A DNA stretch of 64,000 nucleotides from Cypionkella sp. (GTDB taxonomy: Bacteria > Pseudomonadota > Alphaproteobacteria > Rhodobacterales > Rhodobacteraceae). The notes beneath the pieces were generated by a model. That model saw nothing but the letters and a program-made list of their open reading frames with translations. It had not been told where the DNA came from and ran no database searches. Shown piece by piece: positions 1-8,263 of this stretch (within the stretch, counting starts at the first letter, position 1; each line of letters starts with the position of its first letter). A program made the position numbers and the translations under genes. Where the stretch lies: assembly GCF_030652235.1 (NCBI RefSeq), contig NZ_JAUSBA010000035.1:1-64000 (forward strand), written 5' to 3'.

Positions 1-37
1 GTTCCGGGTGAACCTGACCAAGGCCGCAGGCCTGTAA
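1..37 (+). CDS. 3' end of an upstream gene (partial)
   Basis: From base 2 an open frame reads FRVNLTKAAGL and stops at TAA 35-37. Only eleven codons are inside the window, so the product cannot be identified. It may be chance, but there is no competing gene here. Confidence 0.3.
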   Translation, partial: FRVNLTKAAGL

Positions 38-116
38 GCCCCCTGCCCTTCCGTCGAGCCTTTGCTGAAATGCCAAGCTCCAACCAGACCGCTCAGGTTT
101 CAGCTAATCGCTTCAA

Positions 117-401
117 TTGAAATCGGGAACCAAACGCGACATCCGCGCAGCCAATAACTTTGTTCGTGAAGGCCTTTTGCCAGCGGCGATCCTTGGCCGA
201 GCCCAGCAAACTGAGAAAGACGACCGACTCCCCGCCATCGTCGCCGCAATCAAGGGTGCAGATCCCAAAGTCACTCTGCAGGAAGTCTGTAAGAGGTTGG
301 AAGCCATGCGAGAGCGCACACCGCGGGGACGGACAAAGTGGCAACCTTCATCGGTGAAGATGCTGCTAGAACGGGCCGCAAGGCTCGGGTTGGCGTTCTA
401 G
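117..401 (+). CDS. Small protein resembling a serine-recombinase C-terminus (possible remnant)
   Basis: Ninety-four codons from a TTG at 117; no ATG lies near the start and I see no good ribosome-binding site. The frame is closed by TAA at 105-107, so it cannot extend far upstream. The second half, with TPRGRTKWQPSSVKMLL near the end, resembles the tail of resolvase/invertase proteins, where a helix-turn-helix reads along the lines of TARGGxWxxxxVxxLL. The catalytic serine domain is absent. It is either a stand-alone small DNA-binding protein or the 3' remnant of a recombinase beside the rep operon. The similarity is by eye and weak. Confidence 0.4.
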   Translation: MKSGTKRDIRAANNFVREGLLPAAILGRAQQTEKDDRLPAIVAAIKGADPKVTLQEVCKRLEAMRERTPRGRTKWQPSSVKMLLERAARLGLAF

Positions 402-711
402 CACAATAGAAATGCGGTAAACGATTCGCGTACGTCTACTTCTGAACTAGGTTTTGTGCCCTGTAGCCCAACCGGTACAAGATGTGTCATCTTCCACAGC
501 GGTGCGAACTTTTCACATAGCTATCAATGACTTACCGAGCTGCGTTGAGAGTTTGGGCGAACAAGCAATACATGCCGCTCAACTCACAGCATAAAAAAAC
601 AGTTGCCGCACTATAAGTTGCGTGCCATCACTTCAGTTGTCGCACAAACACGATTATGACGCTTTCTTGCGACGAAACTACAAAAGCCCACCAAGAGGCG
701 CCTGAGGACAG
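402..711 (+). promoter_or_regulatory. Leader region of the repABC operon
   Basis: No gene is visible in this stretch of about 310 bases. A possible promoter is TTGAGA 545-550 and ATACAT 568-573, 17 bases apart. An inverted repeat GTCGCA 639-644 / TGCGAC 668-673 lies just before repA and could be the RepA operator, since RepA proteins normally repress their own operon. A run of seven A residues precedes it near 593-599. None of these is strong alone. Confidence 0.35.
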
Positions 712-1914
712 ATGAACACGAGCACATACCAACCTTCGCCAGGCTCAATTGCTAGCACAATCAGTGCGAACGCAGCACGCCTGTCTGAAGCTCTGAACAC
801 CCATATGCGCAACAGCTTTCAACCTGAAAGCCGAAAAACTCTGCGCAAATTCCATCCCGCCGAGGTCTCCGAGCTGACGGGTATCAGCATGTCTAACCTT
901 CGAACGCGACACCAGGAAGGCAACTTTCCTGAAGTCGAGACTGACGCGCGCGGCCGGCGCCTTTACACTGCAGAAGAAATCGACGCTATCCGCAAGGTTA
1001 TGGCGCGCACAGGTCGCAATGGCGAAGCCTACCTGCCCGGTCGCCGTGACGGCGACGGACTACAGGTCATTTCTGTCGTGAACTTCAAGGGCGGTTCCAG
1101 CAAGACAACCTCGGCCATCCATCTCGCTCAACGCTATGCACTGCGTGGCTACCGGGTTTTGGCGTTGGATATGGACCCACAGGCGAGCCTGACCACGATG
1201 TTTGGCTACCGCCCAGAGATCGAGTTTTCGGAAACTGGGACGATCTACGATGCTTTGCGCTATGAAGATCCCGTCCCACTCAGCCAAGTCATTCGGAAAA
1301 CTTACTTTCACAATCTCGATCTCGCCCCGGCTGGTCTGATCTTGTCTGAGTATGAAACCGAGACTGCTTATGCTCTGCAGCATCGGGTTGATCCGCCTTT
1401 TACTCAGCGGCTCGCCATAGCATTGGATGAAGTTGAGAAGGACTACGACCTCGTCTTGATAGATTGCCCACCGCAACTTGGCTTCACCACCATGACTGCT
1501 CTGCTGGCTTCGACTGGACTGCTCATAACAGTCGTTCCAAGCATGTTGGACGTCGCATCAATGGCGCAATTCCTTGAAATGGCTGGGGAAACTGTCAGGG
1601 TTCTTGAAGAGTCGACAGGCCCGACCGATTGGAAATTCCTCAAATTCTTAATCGCACGCTATGAACCGACAGACGTTCCGCAATCTCAGATGGCGGGCTT
1701 CCTGCGATCGATCCTTCTGGATCAAGTCTTGAACACCCCGATGCTGAAATCCACCGCGATTTCCGACGCCGGCATGACCCAACAGACAATCTATGAACTC
1801 GACCCTACTCAAGTCATCCGCAAGACGCTGGATCGCATCCTAGAAAGTGTAAATGGCGTCGCGGATGAGTTTGAAAAGGTCATCCAGGAAGCATGGGGAC
1901 GGAGAACTGACTAA
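712..1914 (+). CDS. repA: Plasmid partitioning protein RepA (ParA-type ATPase)
   Basis: RepA is the ParA-like ATPase of repABC plasmids. It drives segregation with RepB and parS and represses the operon. The 400-residue protein has an N-terminal DNA-binding region (about 45-100; SELTGISMSNLR resembles a helix-turn-helix). The ATPase core starts near residue 118 with the deviant Walker A KGGSSKTT (126-133), followed by LDMDPQAS (152-159) and a Walker B-like VLIDCPPQ. Length is normal for RepA. Its stop overlaps the repB start by one base, so the two are translationally coupled. Start ATG 712 follows GAGGACAG. Confidence 0.95.
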   Translation: MNTSTYQPSPGSIASTISANAARLSEALNTHMRNSFQPESRKTLRKFHPAEVSELTGISMSNLRTRHQEGNFPEVETDARGRRLYTAEEIDAIRKVMARTGRNGEAYLPGRRDGDGLQVISVVNFKGGSSKTTSAIHLAQRYALRGYRVLALDMDPQASLTTMFGYRPEIEFSETGTIYDALRYEDPVPLSQVIRKTYFHNLDLAPAGLILSEYETETAYALQHRVDPPFTQRLAIALDEVEKDYDLVLIDCPPQLGFTTMTALLASTGLLITVVPSMLDVASMAQFLEMAGETVRVLEESTGPTDWKFLKFLIARYEPTDVPQSQMAGFLRSILLDQVLNTPMLKSTAISDAGMTQQTIYELDPTQVIRKTLDRILESVNGVADEFEKVIQEAWGRRTD

Positions 1915-2885
1915 TGGCTCGTCGCAACATATTTCAGCCACCACCGCCTCCCGATTCCGGTTCGGAGGTAGGCCAACCGGACAGCAAGCCCCGGTTCCCC
2001 AACACTGGGGCGATGTCAGGCGTCAAGTCTACACTTCGCGACCTGTCTTCAAACGCTGTCCGAGAAATTGATCCATCATTGATTGACGACGGCGGCCCGA
2101 AGGATCGCCTGACCATCACTGATGCCGATGTTGCAGATCTTGTGCAGAGCATTCGGGCTCATGGTCAGCAGGTGCCAATCATGGTGCGCCCGCTCCTTGA
2201 AAACCCGGGACGCTATCGCATCGTCTATGGCAGACGGAGGCTTCGTGCCCTGAAGTTGGCTGGCATCCCGGCTAAAGCCTTGATTCGAACGCTCACCGAC
2301 GAACAGGCGATCTTGGCGCAGGGCCAAGAGAACAGCTTGCGCCTCGATCCGAGTTTTATCGAAAAGGCAATCTTTGTCACTGATTTGACCGATGGTGGAT
2401 ATGACCAGTCAGTCGTGTTGGATGCCTTGGCGATCGACAGGCCCATGCTATCTCGAATGACCAAAGTAGCGCGGACGCTGCCACTTGGCGTGGTTCAGTT
2501 CATTGGCGCTGCTCATGGAATCGGACGCCGTCGCTGGGAAGAGCTGGCTGACCTGGTTCGGGACAAAGGGATCGACCTCGACGCTCTAGTAGCTTCCCTG
2601 GATGAAGCCTCTCGTACGCTTACGTCAGATGAACGGTTCGCATTTCTATCTGATGCGGCATTGAAAGCAGGACAGTCGGGCGCCTCACAAGCTGGTACGC
2701 CCCCTGCCCTACCGGTCATCTACGAGGGATCCAAGGTTGCCGAGATTAAAGACACACCGCGATCATTGACGATCCGCTTTGCAGGCTCTGACCAACCAGA
2801 GTTCACAAAGTGGATGAGAGAACATGCTGAAACAGAGGTCTTGCGCCTCTACGAAGCTTGGCGGTCGGCAACTGAAGCCGATTGA
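1914..2885 (+). CDS. repB: Plasmid partitioning protein RepB (ParB-type)
   Basis: RepB is the centromere-binding partner of RepA. The 323 residues include a ParB nuclease-fold core around 60-150 (IRAHGQQVPIMVRP, YGRRRLRAL, AQGQENSLR), a helix-turn-helix region at about 150-215, and a C-terminal dimerisation part. It starts on the last base of repA. Its likely target is the pair of GTTGTCCGCGGACAAC palindromes just after repC. Size and order are standard for a repABC unit. Confidence 0.95.
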   Translation: MARRNIFQPPPPPDSGSEVGQPDSKPRFPNTGAMSGVKSTLRDLSSNAVREIDPSLIDDGGPKDRLTITDADVADLVQSIRAHGQQVPIMVRPLLENPGRYRIVYGRRRLRALKLAGIPAKALIRTLTDEQAILAQGQENSLRLDPSFIEKAIFVTDLTDGGYDQSVVLDALAIDRPMLSRMTKVARTLPLGVVQFIGAAHGIGRRRWEELADLVRDKGIDLDALVASLDEASRTLTSDERFAFLSDAALKAGQSGASQAGTPPALPVIYEGSKVAEIKDTPRSLTIRFAGSDQPEFTKWMREHAETEVLRLYEAWRSATEAD

Positions 2886-2933
2886 GATGAACCGAGCAGA
2901 TCAACAACAAAGGGAGCACTCGCAACCAAAGTA

Positions 2934-2987
2934 AAAAGAAAGAGCCCCCCAAGGTCACCCTCGGAGAGCCCAATCTGTTGCCTAGCA
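2934..2987 (-). ncRNA. Candidate repABC antisense ctRNA (incompatibility RNA)
   Basis: repABC plasmids carry a short antisense RNA between repB and repC that blocks repC expression and determines incompatibility. Here the minus strand has a promoter (next entry). About 50 bases downstream a hairpin CCGAGG-GTGA-CCTTGG (2949-2964, one mismatch) is followed by GGGGCTCT and a T-rich tail (2933-2942). The predicted RNA of about 54 nt fits the usual size. Position, strand, promoter and terminator agree; the ends are inferred. Confidence 0.6.
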
Positions 2988-2993
2988 TCACCA

Positions 2994-3021
2994 GATTTAC
3001 CAGCTTCTCCCTGTCAGTCAA
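2994..3021 (-). promoter_or_regulatory. Candidate promoter of the antisense ctRNA
   Basis: On the minus strand TTGACT (3016-3021) and TAAATC (2994-2999) are 16 bases apart, placing the start near 2987. Confidence 0.5.
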
Positions 3022-3120
3022 GAACAACCGATTCGGTTGATTTTATAAGTTTTGCCTAAACAGGCGAACTAATGGTGCCTTGCTGTGGCAGCTTTTGCCT
3101 AGGCTTGCCGTGAAAAAAAG

Positions 3121-4212
3121 ATGCGCTTTCAACATATTACTGCACCTTTAGGGTCGCGGTCCGCAGAAGATTTGCCTACGACTCATAGTCAGCCCGATCG
3201 GTTCAGCCTCATCGAAGTTGTCCGCAAGGCCAGCACAGCCCTCGGGCTCAAGGCTCCGATCATTGCAACTCTGGATGCATTGCTGTCCTGCTTGCCCCCA
3301 AAGCGAAGCCACAACTTCGTCTTTGCGTCAAACGCAACGATTGCTTTCAAGCGCAACGGTATTTCCGACCGAACGATCCGTCGACATGTCGCTCAACTAG
3401 CAGAGGCTGGCTTGCTCGTTCGATCCGATAGCCCTAACCGCAAGCGCTTCTCCAAGAGCGACATGTCCACTGGCAATGTCCTTCGCTTCGGTTTTGACCT
3501 TTCTCCGCTATTCAAAAGCTATGACCAGATTTGTGCGGTGGCGGAAGACTGCGCCAAACAAGCCAGTCACATTTCTTACCTACGGACAAAAGTGCGGTGC
3601 GCGATCGCCCGAACAATGGAGTTAGATGGGTTAAGCATCGATGCGGAAAATGCACTTCGCGCCTTGAGGCGCAAGCTAACGGCTGAAGAACTTTACAGCA
3701 TCCTGGATGACCTTGTCTCCGTTGAGGAAAACCAACGTATAGATTGCAATGCAGAGATGTCGATCGACGCCGAAATGTCCGCTACTGACGGACAAAATGT
3801 CCGACACCATCATAACTCAAAAAAAGAACTTATAGATTCTGATGTCGCTGAGAAGACCGAACACTCCCATCAACGGCATCACCAGATATCTATTGGAAGC
3901 CTCGTTGGTGCATGCAAAGAGGCAGCAAGCTACCTCCAACGCCCTGCAGAGAGCTTATCTGACGTAATTAGTCACGCACGTACTCTTGCTCCAATGATGG
4001 GCATCGACAGTACGACTTACCGCGCAGCAGAAGATAGGCTTGGAGAACTTAGAACGGCCGTTACCGTTTGGGGCCTGCTTCAGATGCAAGGAAAAATTCG
4101 ACAGCTTGGAGCCTACTTTCGCGCCATTACCACCGGAAAACGAAGCGCAGCTTTCGATCCTTGGGCAATGATCAATACCCTTGTGAGGCAAAATAGGCTG
4201 CAAGGATGTTAG
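3121..4212 (+). CDS. repC: Replication initiator RepC
   Basis: RepC initiates replication of repABC plasmids, acting at an origin inside its own coding sequence. The 363 residues show the family N-terminal winged-helix region (about 40-125: LKAPIIATLDALLSCLP, FASNATIAFKRNGISDRTIRRH, LVRSDSPNRKRF) and the C-terminal region ending with YFRAITTGKRSAAFDPWAMI. The usual start MRF is preceded by GAAAAAAAG rather than a strong ribosome-binding site. Weak translation there fits control by the antisense RNA in the 235-base repB-repC gap. The stop is followed one base later by a parS site. Confidence 0.95.
   Translation: MRFQHITAPLGSRSAEDLPTTHSQPDRFSLIEVVRKASTALGLKAPIIATLDALLSCLPPKRSHNFVFASNATIAFKRNGISDRTIRRHVAQLAEAGLLVRSDSPNRKRFSKSDMSTGNVLRFGFDLSPLFKSYDQICAVAEDCAKQASHISYLRTKVRCAIARTMELDGLSIDAENALRALRRKLTAEELYSILDDLVSVEENQRIDCNAEMSIDAEMSATDGQNVRHHHNSKKELIDSDVAEKTEHSHQRHHQISIGSLVGACKEAASYLQRPAESLSDVISHARTLAPMMGIDSTTYRAAEDRLGELRTAVTVWGLLQMQGKIRQLGAYFRAITTGKRSAAFDPWAMINTLVRQNRLQGC
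3720..3850. other. Candidate replication origin within repC
   Basis: In repABC plasmids the origin lies in the A+T-rich middle of repC. This stretch is visibly richer in A+T than its flanks and holds three ATGTCC/ATGTCG repeats near 3755-3802. One is part of the palindrome GGACA-AAA-TGTCC (3790-3802), and an A-rich run follows (3817-3835). The location is by analogy; the repeats are seen directly. Confidence 0.4.
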
Positions 4213-4213
4213 A

Positions 4214-4229
4214 GTTGTCCGCGGACAAC
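4214..4229. other. parS: parS centromere site 1
   Basis: GTTGTCCGCGGACAAC is a perfect 16-base palindrome matching the repABC parS pattern GTTNNNNGCNNNNAAC. It starts two bases after the repC stop. Confidence 0.85.
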
Positions 4230-4274
4230 GGCTAGCAGGGGCCAAGAACTGAAGGCTCTGCTTCAGAAAACAGA

Positions 4275-4290
4275 GTTGTCCGCGGACAAT
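4275..4290. other. parS: parS centromere site 2 (one-base variant)
   Basis: GTTGTCCGCGGACAAT repeats site 1 with a last-base change. Both copies sit in the longer shared string AGAGTTGTCCGCGGACAA. Spacing between the two site starts is 61 bases. Confidence 0.75.
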
Positions 4291-4421
4291 CTTCACGGAG
4301 CGGCGTCATATCGTAACTCGACAACGGTTCCACGGTTGAGAGTGAAAGGATTGCTTGTTTGAGGGTGGCGGGAAGTGAGATCGGGAGAGTGGCTCCCGGC
4401 GCCCGTCGTGGAGAAGACCTG

Positions 4422-6620
4422 ATGGCCCAAGCTGCCCAGAAGATTACCCTGTCGTCCTCACAGGACATTCCCTTTGACAAACTGGTGCTGAGCCAGTCGA
4501 ACGTCAGGCGCATCAAGGCCGGTGTGTCGGTGGAAGAGTTGGCCGAGGACATCGCTCGTCGTGGCTTGTTGCAAGGCCTCAGCGTGCGCCCTGTGTTGGA
4601 TGCCGATGGAGTCGAGACCGGCAAATTCGAGATCCCTGCTGGCGGTCGGCGGTTTCAAGCGCTGGCACTGCTGGTAAAGCAAAAGCGTTTGGCAAAGACC
4701 GCGCCTGTGCCTTGTGTGTTGCGTGATGTGACATCAGATATTCTGGCCGAAGACGACTCCTTGGCTGAGAACATGCAGCGCGTTGCCTTGCACCCGCTCG
4801 ATCAGTTCCGTGCCTTTGCTGCCTTGCGCGATAAGGGTCAGGGTGAGGAGGCCATTGCAGCGGCCTTCTTTGTCACCCCGCAGATCGTGAAGCAGCGCTT
4901 GAAGCTCGCGTCCGTGGCCCCTGCCCTGCTCGAGGTCTATGCCGAGGATGGCATGACGCTAGAACAGCTGATGGCCTTCACGGTGAACCCCGATCACGGC
5001 CGTCAAGCGCAGGTCTGGGACGTTGTGAAGAACTCCTGGAACAAGGAGCCCTATTCGATCCGGCGCATGTTGACGGAAACCTCTGTGCGGGCCTCGGATC
5101 GGCGTGCGGTGTTTGTCGGTCTTGATGTCTATGAGGCCGCCGGCGGCGTTGTCCTGCGCGATCTCTTCCAAGGCGATGATGGTGGCTGGTTGGAGGACCC
5201 TGCCCTGCTTGACCGATTGGTCGCGGACAAGCTGCAAGCCGAGGCGCAGGCAATTGCTGGTGAGGGTTGGAAGTGGATCGAGGTATCCACCGACCTGCCC
5301 TATGGCTACAGCCACGGTCTGCGGCGTCTGGTTGGCGATCCCTCACCGCTGAGCGCTGATGAAGCTGCAGAGCATGCCAAGCTGCTTGCGGAGTATCGCG
5401 CACTGGAAGAGGAATATTCTGGTCAGGACGAATACCCCGAAGAGATCGACACCCGGCTCGGCGAGTTGGAAGCTGCGATGGAAGCCCTTGAGCAGCGTCC
5501 GCTGATCTTTGATGCGGCCGAGGTTGGTCGCGCCGGCGTCTTCGTGACGCTGGATCGGGACGGCAACCTTGCTGCCCATCGCGGCTATGTCCGGCCTGAG
5601 GATGAGCCTCGGGAAGAGACCGTGGCCAACTTCGGCGAAGAACTGGGCGTGGAAGGGCAGGGGGTTGATGGCAGTGTCTCCGCCTATCAGCTTCCCTCTG
5701 GCACATCTGCGGCCACCGTCATTACCTCTGGCGGTCAGCCGGCCAGTTCGGGCATCTGCATCGCAGACGATGAGGATGATGGCGCATTGAAGCCTTTGCC
5801 AGAGCGACTGGTCATGGAGCTGACCGCGCATCGCACCCTCGCCTTGCGTGAGGCGATTGGGCGTTCGCCCGACGTTGCCCTGACCCTTCTGCTGATGAAG
5901 CTCGTCAATGACACCTTCCGCAGTTCCGGGGCTTCGGGCAGTTGCCTCGAGGCTTCTGTGCGCACCGTCTACATGTCGGCTCAGGCGCCCGATCTGAAGG
6001 ACAGTCCGGTGGCCAAGGCCGTGGACGATCGTCATGCTGCTTGGGAGGCCGATCTGCCGCTTGGTGACGATGCCGTGCTTTGGGACTATCTTTCGGCCCT
6101 TGATCAGGCGAGCCGTCTGGCTCTGCTGGCGCATTGCCTGAGCTTCGGGCTCAACGCGCTCCACGAGAAGGTGAACCCATATGGAGCGGGCATGTCGGCC
6201 AGCGGGTTGGCCCGCCGCATGGCGCAGTCTGAGATCGTGGCCCAAGCCGTCGATCTCGATATGGTCGCGGCTGGCTGGGAGCCGACGGCGGACAACTATC
6301 TGAATCGTGTGCCCAAGGCGCGTATCCTTGAAGCTGTGCGTGAGGCGAAGGGGGAGGGCACCGCGCAGTTGCTCGACCATCTGAAGAAAGGCGAGATGGC
6401 GACGGAAGCCGAGCGCTTGCTCAAGGGCAGCGGTTGGTTGCCGGAGGTTTTGCGGCGCAGTGACCTTGCTGCTCTGGACAGCGTTACCATTGTGGAAGGG
6501 CAGGGGGCTTTGAGCGAAGAACCCGTGAGCGCTGCTGACATTGATGCTGAGATCGACTTGCCCGCCTTCCTGATGGCCGATCTGCCCGTGGAAAGCACGG
6601 CAATGATGGCTGCGGAGTGA
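4422..6620 (+). CDS. Large ParB/RepB/Spo0J-domain protein of plasmid backbone
   Basis: A 732-residue protein whose first 200 residues form a ParB-like unit. It has FDKLVLSQSNVRR, VEELAEDIARRGLLQGLSVRP, the AGGRRFQAL box, ENMQR, and a helix-turn-helix region near AAAFFVTPQIVKQRLKLA. The remaining 500 residues are acidic and not recognised. Proteins of this layout recur in alphaproteobacterial plasmids and integrative elements beside ssb-type genes; whether they act in partition or as nucleases of the ParB fold is unsettled. Start ATG 4422 is chosen over an upstream in-frame GTG because GGAGAAG lies just before it. Confidence 0.8.
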   Translation: MAQAAQKITLSSSQDIPFDKLVLSQSNVRRIKAGVSVEELAEDIARRGLLQGLSVRPVLDADGVETGKFEIPAGGRRFQALALLVKQKRLAKTAPVPCVLRDVTSDILAEDDSLAENMQRVALHPLDQFRAFAALRDKGQGEEAIAAAFFVTPQIVKQRLKLASVAPALLEVYAEDGMTLEQLMAFTVNPDHGRQAQVWDVVKNSWNKEPYSIRRMLTETSVRASDRRAVFVGLDVYEAAGGVVLRDLFQGDDGGWLEDPALLDRLVADKLQAEAQAIAGEGWKWIEVSTDLPYGYSHGLRRLVGDPSPLSADEAAEHAKLLAEYRALEEEYSGQDEYPEEIDTRLGELEAAMEALEQRPLIFDAAEVGRAGVFVTLDRDGNLAAHRGYVRPEDEPREETVANFGEELGVEGQGVDGSVSAYQLPSGTSAATVITSGGQPASSGICIADDEDDGALKPLPERLVMELTAHRTLALREAIGRSPDVALTLLLMKLVNDTFRSSGASGSCLEASVRTVYMSAQAPDLKDSPVAKAVDDRHAAWEADLPLGDDAVLWDYLSALDQASRLALLAHCLSFGLNALHEKVNPYGAGMSASGLARRMAQSEIVAQAVDLDMVAAGWEPTADNYLNRVPKARILEAVREAKGEGTAQLLDHLKKGEMATEAERLLKGSGWLPEVLRRSDLAALDSVTIVEGQGALSEEPVSAADIDAEIDLPAFLMADLPVESTAMMAAE

Positions 6621-6631
6621 TCTGAGCCCCC

Positions 6632-6653
6632 GAGGGCGGGGAAACCCGCTCTC
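6632..6653 (+). terminator. Hairpin after the ParB-domain gene
   Basis: GAGGGCGGG-GAAA-CCCGCTCTC pairs at eight of nine positions around a GNRA loop. There is no T-run, so it may be a processing or stability hairpin rather than a full terminator. Confidence 0.45.
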
Positions 6654-6719
6654 AATCACCACAAAACACAACAATATCAATATGATGAGTGCGAGTCCTC
6701 GCATTCAGAATGAGGAATC

Positions 6720-7193
6720 ATGTCCGCAAACACAATAATCGACCAAGCGCCCTTGGGCGCGCTCATTCGCTACACTGATGGCAGTCCCAAACCGCCCGCA
6801 CGCTTCACCAAAAAGCTGGCGGCATGGGAACGGTCCAACGGTGTTGGCCGTCTGGTGAAGAAGGAACCGCCGCGGCCTTATCCGACCTGGACGGCTCCGG
6901 CGTCCTTCACGCTGCATGAGGGGAACTTCTCTTCAGAGGGAGTCATCCTCGTCACGATCATGCGCAGTCATTCTGCCGACAGCCAGCTCAGCTTTGAGGT
7001 GGTCAAGGAGCCAAAGGTGGGGCAGGTCCGCGTCTTGCTGGACTTTGGCGGCAACACCGAACTTCTGCATCTGGCATCGTCCGGCGCGGCGGCGGAGCTT
7101 TGGATTGCCAAGGAGGGCTATCGCAACGCGCGGTTCGAGATCGTCGGAGCTGAGGAAGACGATGGGGCAGGGGAGGCGACTATAGCCGCCTGA
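6720..7193 (+). CDS. Hypothetical plasmid protein
   Basis: 157 residues, not recognised. It starts LGALIRYTDGSPKPPARFTKKLAAW and has a central stretch that looks like beta strands (SFTLHEGNFSSEGVILVTIMR), with no membrane segment or signal peptide. TGAGGAAT precedes ATG 6720. It follows the ParB-domain gene in the same direction by about 100 bases, and I infer a backbone role from that context only. Confidence 0.7.
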   Translation: MSANTIIDQAPLGALIRYTDGSPKPPARFTKKLAAWERSNGVGRLVKKEPPRPYPTWTAPASFTLHEGNFSSEGVILVTIMRSHSADSQLSFEVVKEPKVGQVRVLLDFGGNTELLHLASSGAAAELWIAKEGYRNARFEIVGAEEDDGAGEATIAA

Positions 7194-7583
7194 GCCTCCT
7201 CAGAGACCAAGGGGGCCCGCCGCACGCGGGCCTCTCATCCAGCACCAACCGTCCCGCGCATCTGCGCGGGGCATCAAAGGCTCCATCCCCAGTAAGGCTT
7301 CGGTCAACCAAAAGCATGTCTGAAAGGCTGGCGGGGTGAGCATCATCGAGACAATTCGGCTCCTTGTGTCAAAGTACCATCCCCCGCTTGCCAGTCCCTT
7401 CCTTGGCCCAAATCCAGTCTTCGAGATCAAGCCACAAGGGCTCGGACTACGGGCAAGCCCGTGCCGCCGGCCGGATTCGGGGCAAGCCCGAACGCGCCCG
7501 GTGATGTCAGCCCGTCTTTGGGCCTGCGGGTTCCTGTCAGCGCGGGGGATGGTCCCTCGCCTCCAAACAGGAGCCGAAAACAA
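7194..7583 (+). other. Non-coding stretch with hairpins
   Basis: No convincing gene. GGCCCGC-CGCAC-GCGGGCC (7214-7232) is a perfect seven-pair hairpin that may end the preceding transcript. CGGGCAAGCCCG at 7450-7461 recurs as GGGGCAAGCCCG at 7479-7490; each copy is itself palindromic. Confidence 0.5.
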
Positions 7584-7748
7584 ATGTCCCGCAAAGATGC
7601 ACACGCCTTCGCCGCCAGCCTCGCAGCCACGCTCATGGTTTCCATCGTGGTCTTCCAGGCAGGGGATGGAACCTTTGGTGCCGTCCCCGCCGATGAAATC
7701 GACGGCGACGAGGTTCAGGTGCTTGTTGAGATCGACCCGTGGGCGTGA
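7584..7748 (+). CDS. Small plasmid protein, 54 residues
   Basis: MSRKDAHAFAASLAATLMVS begins a 54-residue protein with a hydrophobic first half (FAASLAATLMVSIVVFQ) and an acidic second half ending VQVLVEIDPWA. CAGGAG lies ten bases before ATG 7584, and this start is preferred to an upstream ATG at 7461 whose extension is low in complexity. It could be a single-pass membrane peptide. I recall no function for it. The stop codon sits in the loop of a long hairpin (7733-7760). Confidence 0.65.
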   Translation: MSRKDAHAFAASLAATLMVSIVVFQAGDGTFGAVPADEIDGDEVQVLVEIDPWA

Positions 7749-7760
7749 TGCCCACGGTCG
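7733..7760 (+). terminator. Hairpin enclosing the stop codon of the small gene
   Basis: CCGTGGGC (7737-7744) pairs with GCCCACGG (7750-7757). It extends by three pairs past a one-base bulge, and TGA 7746-7748 lies in the loop. Confidence 0.45.
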
Positions 7761-7765
7761 TTATG

Positions 7766-7802
7766 AAGGCCCGGGCACGGCGCGAATGCGCCTCCGGGCC
7801 TT
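7766..7802. terminator. Candidate bidirectional terminator
   Basis: AAGGCCCGG (7766-7774) pairs perfectly with CCGGGCCTT (7794-7802), with an inner GCGC/GCGC stem. It lies between the convergent small gene and the H-NS-like gene, so it could serve both strands. Confidence 0.55.
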
Positions 7803-7942
7803 TCGCCTGTCTGCCCTTAAGAGCCTGACAGGCACAAGGCGCCGACGGCGGGTCGGCATCCCGAAATCCAAGTAATTGAAACGCGCATGCCTGCGCCTTC
7901 ACTCCTTAGCGCGGCGCTATGCTGGGTGCCACCTATTGGCGA

Positions 7943-8263
7943 TCAGTTGACTGCCAGGTCCTCGGGCGATTTGCCTGCGTCAAGGGCTGCGACAAACCAC
8001 AGCGGTTTGCGCCCCCGGCCTGACCAGGTGAGGGCCGTGTTTTCTGGATGGCGGTATTTCGCGGCGGCGGGCGCACGGCTGGGTTTCACCTCGGTGCCAA
8101 TCAGGTCGGCCAAGGAATAGCCCATCTCTTTGGCAATGATCTCGAGCTTTCTGCGGGCATCGCTTTTCTGCCGGTCCTCAAACGTGGAAATAGCCTTGGC
8201 CAGATCCTTCCGCAGGCTTTTGAGCTCTTTGAGCGACAGTGTCTCAGCGTCGAATTCAGCCAT
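7943..8263 (-). CDS. H-NS family nucleoid protein (HvrA-like)
   Basis: 106 residues. The N-terminal half is a coiled-coil oligomerisation region (LSLKELKSLRKDLAKAISTF). The C-terminal DNA-binding motif is the family hallmark KYRHPENTALTWSGRGRKP (residues about 69-87), ending with LAVN. Such proteins bind A+T-rich or curved DNA and silence acquired genes. Plasmid-borne copies often dampen the cost of the plasmid. The gene is divergent from ssb across a 440-base gap. Confidence 0.88.
   Translation of the reverse strand: MAEFDAETLSLKELKSLRKDLAKAISTFEDRQKSDARRKLEIIAKEMGYSLADLIGTEVKPSRAPAAAKYRHPENTALTWSGRGRKPLWFVAALDAGKSPEDLAVN

Noticed and set aside
5343-6704. A 453-codon open frame on the minus strand
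   Set aside because: It lies opposite the ParB-domain gene, is rich in Arg/His/Gln typical of antisense G+C-rich frames, and has no ribosome-binding site or recognisable domain.
7450-7490. Possible CRISPR-like repeat (GGGCAAGCCCG twice)
   Set aside because: Only two short copies, no spacer series and no cas gene in the window.
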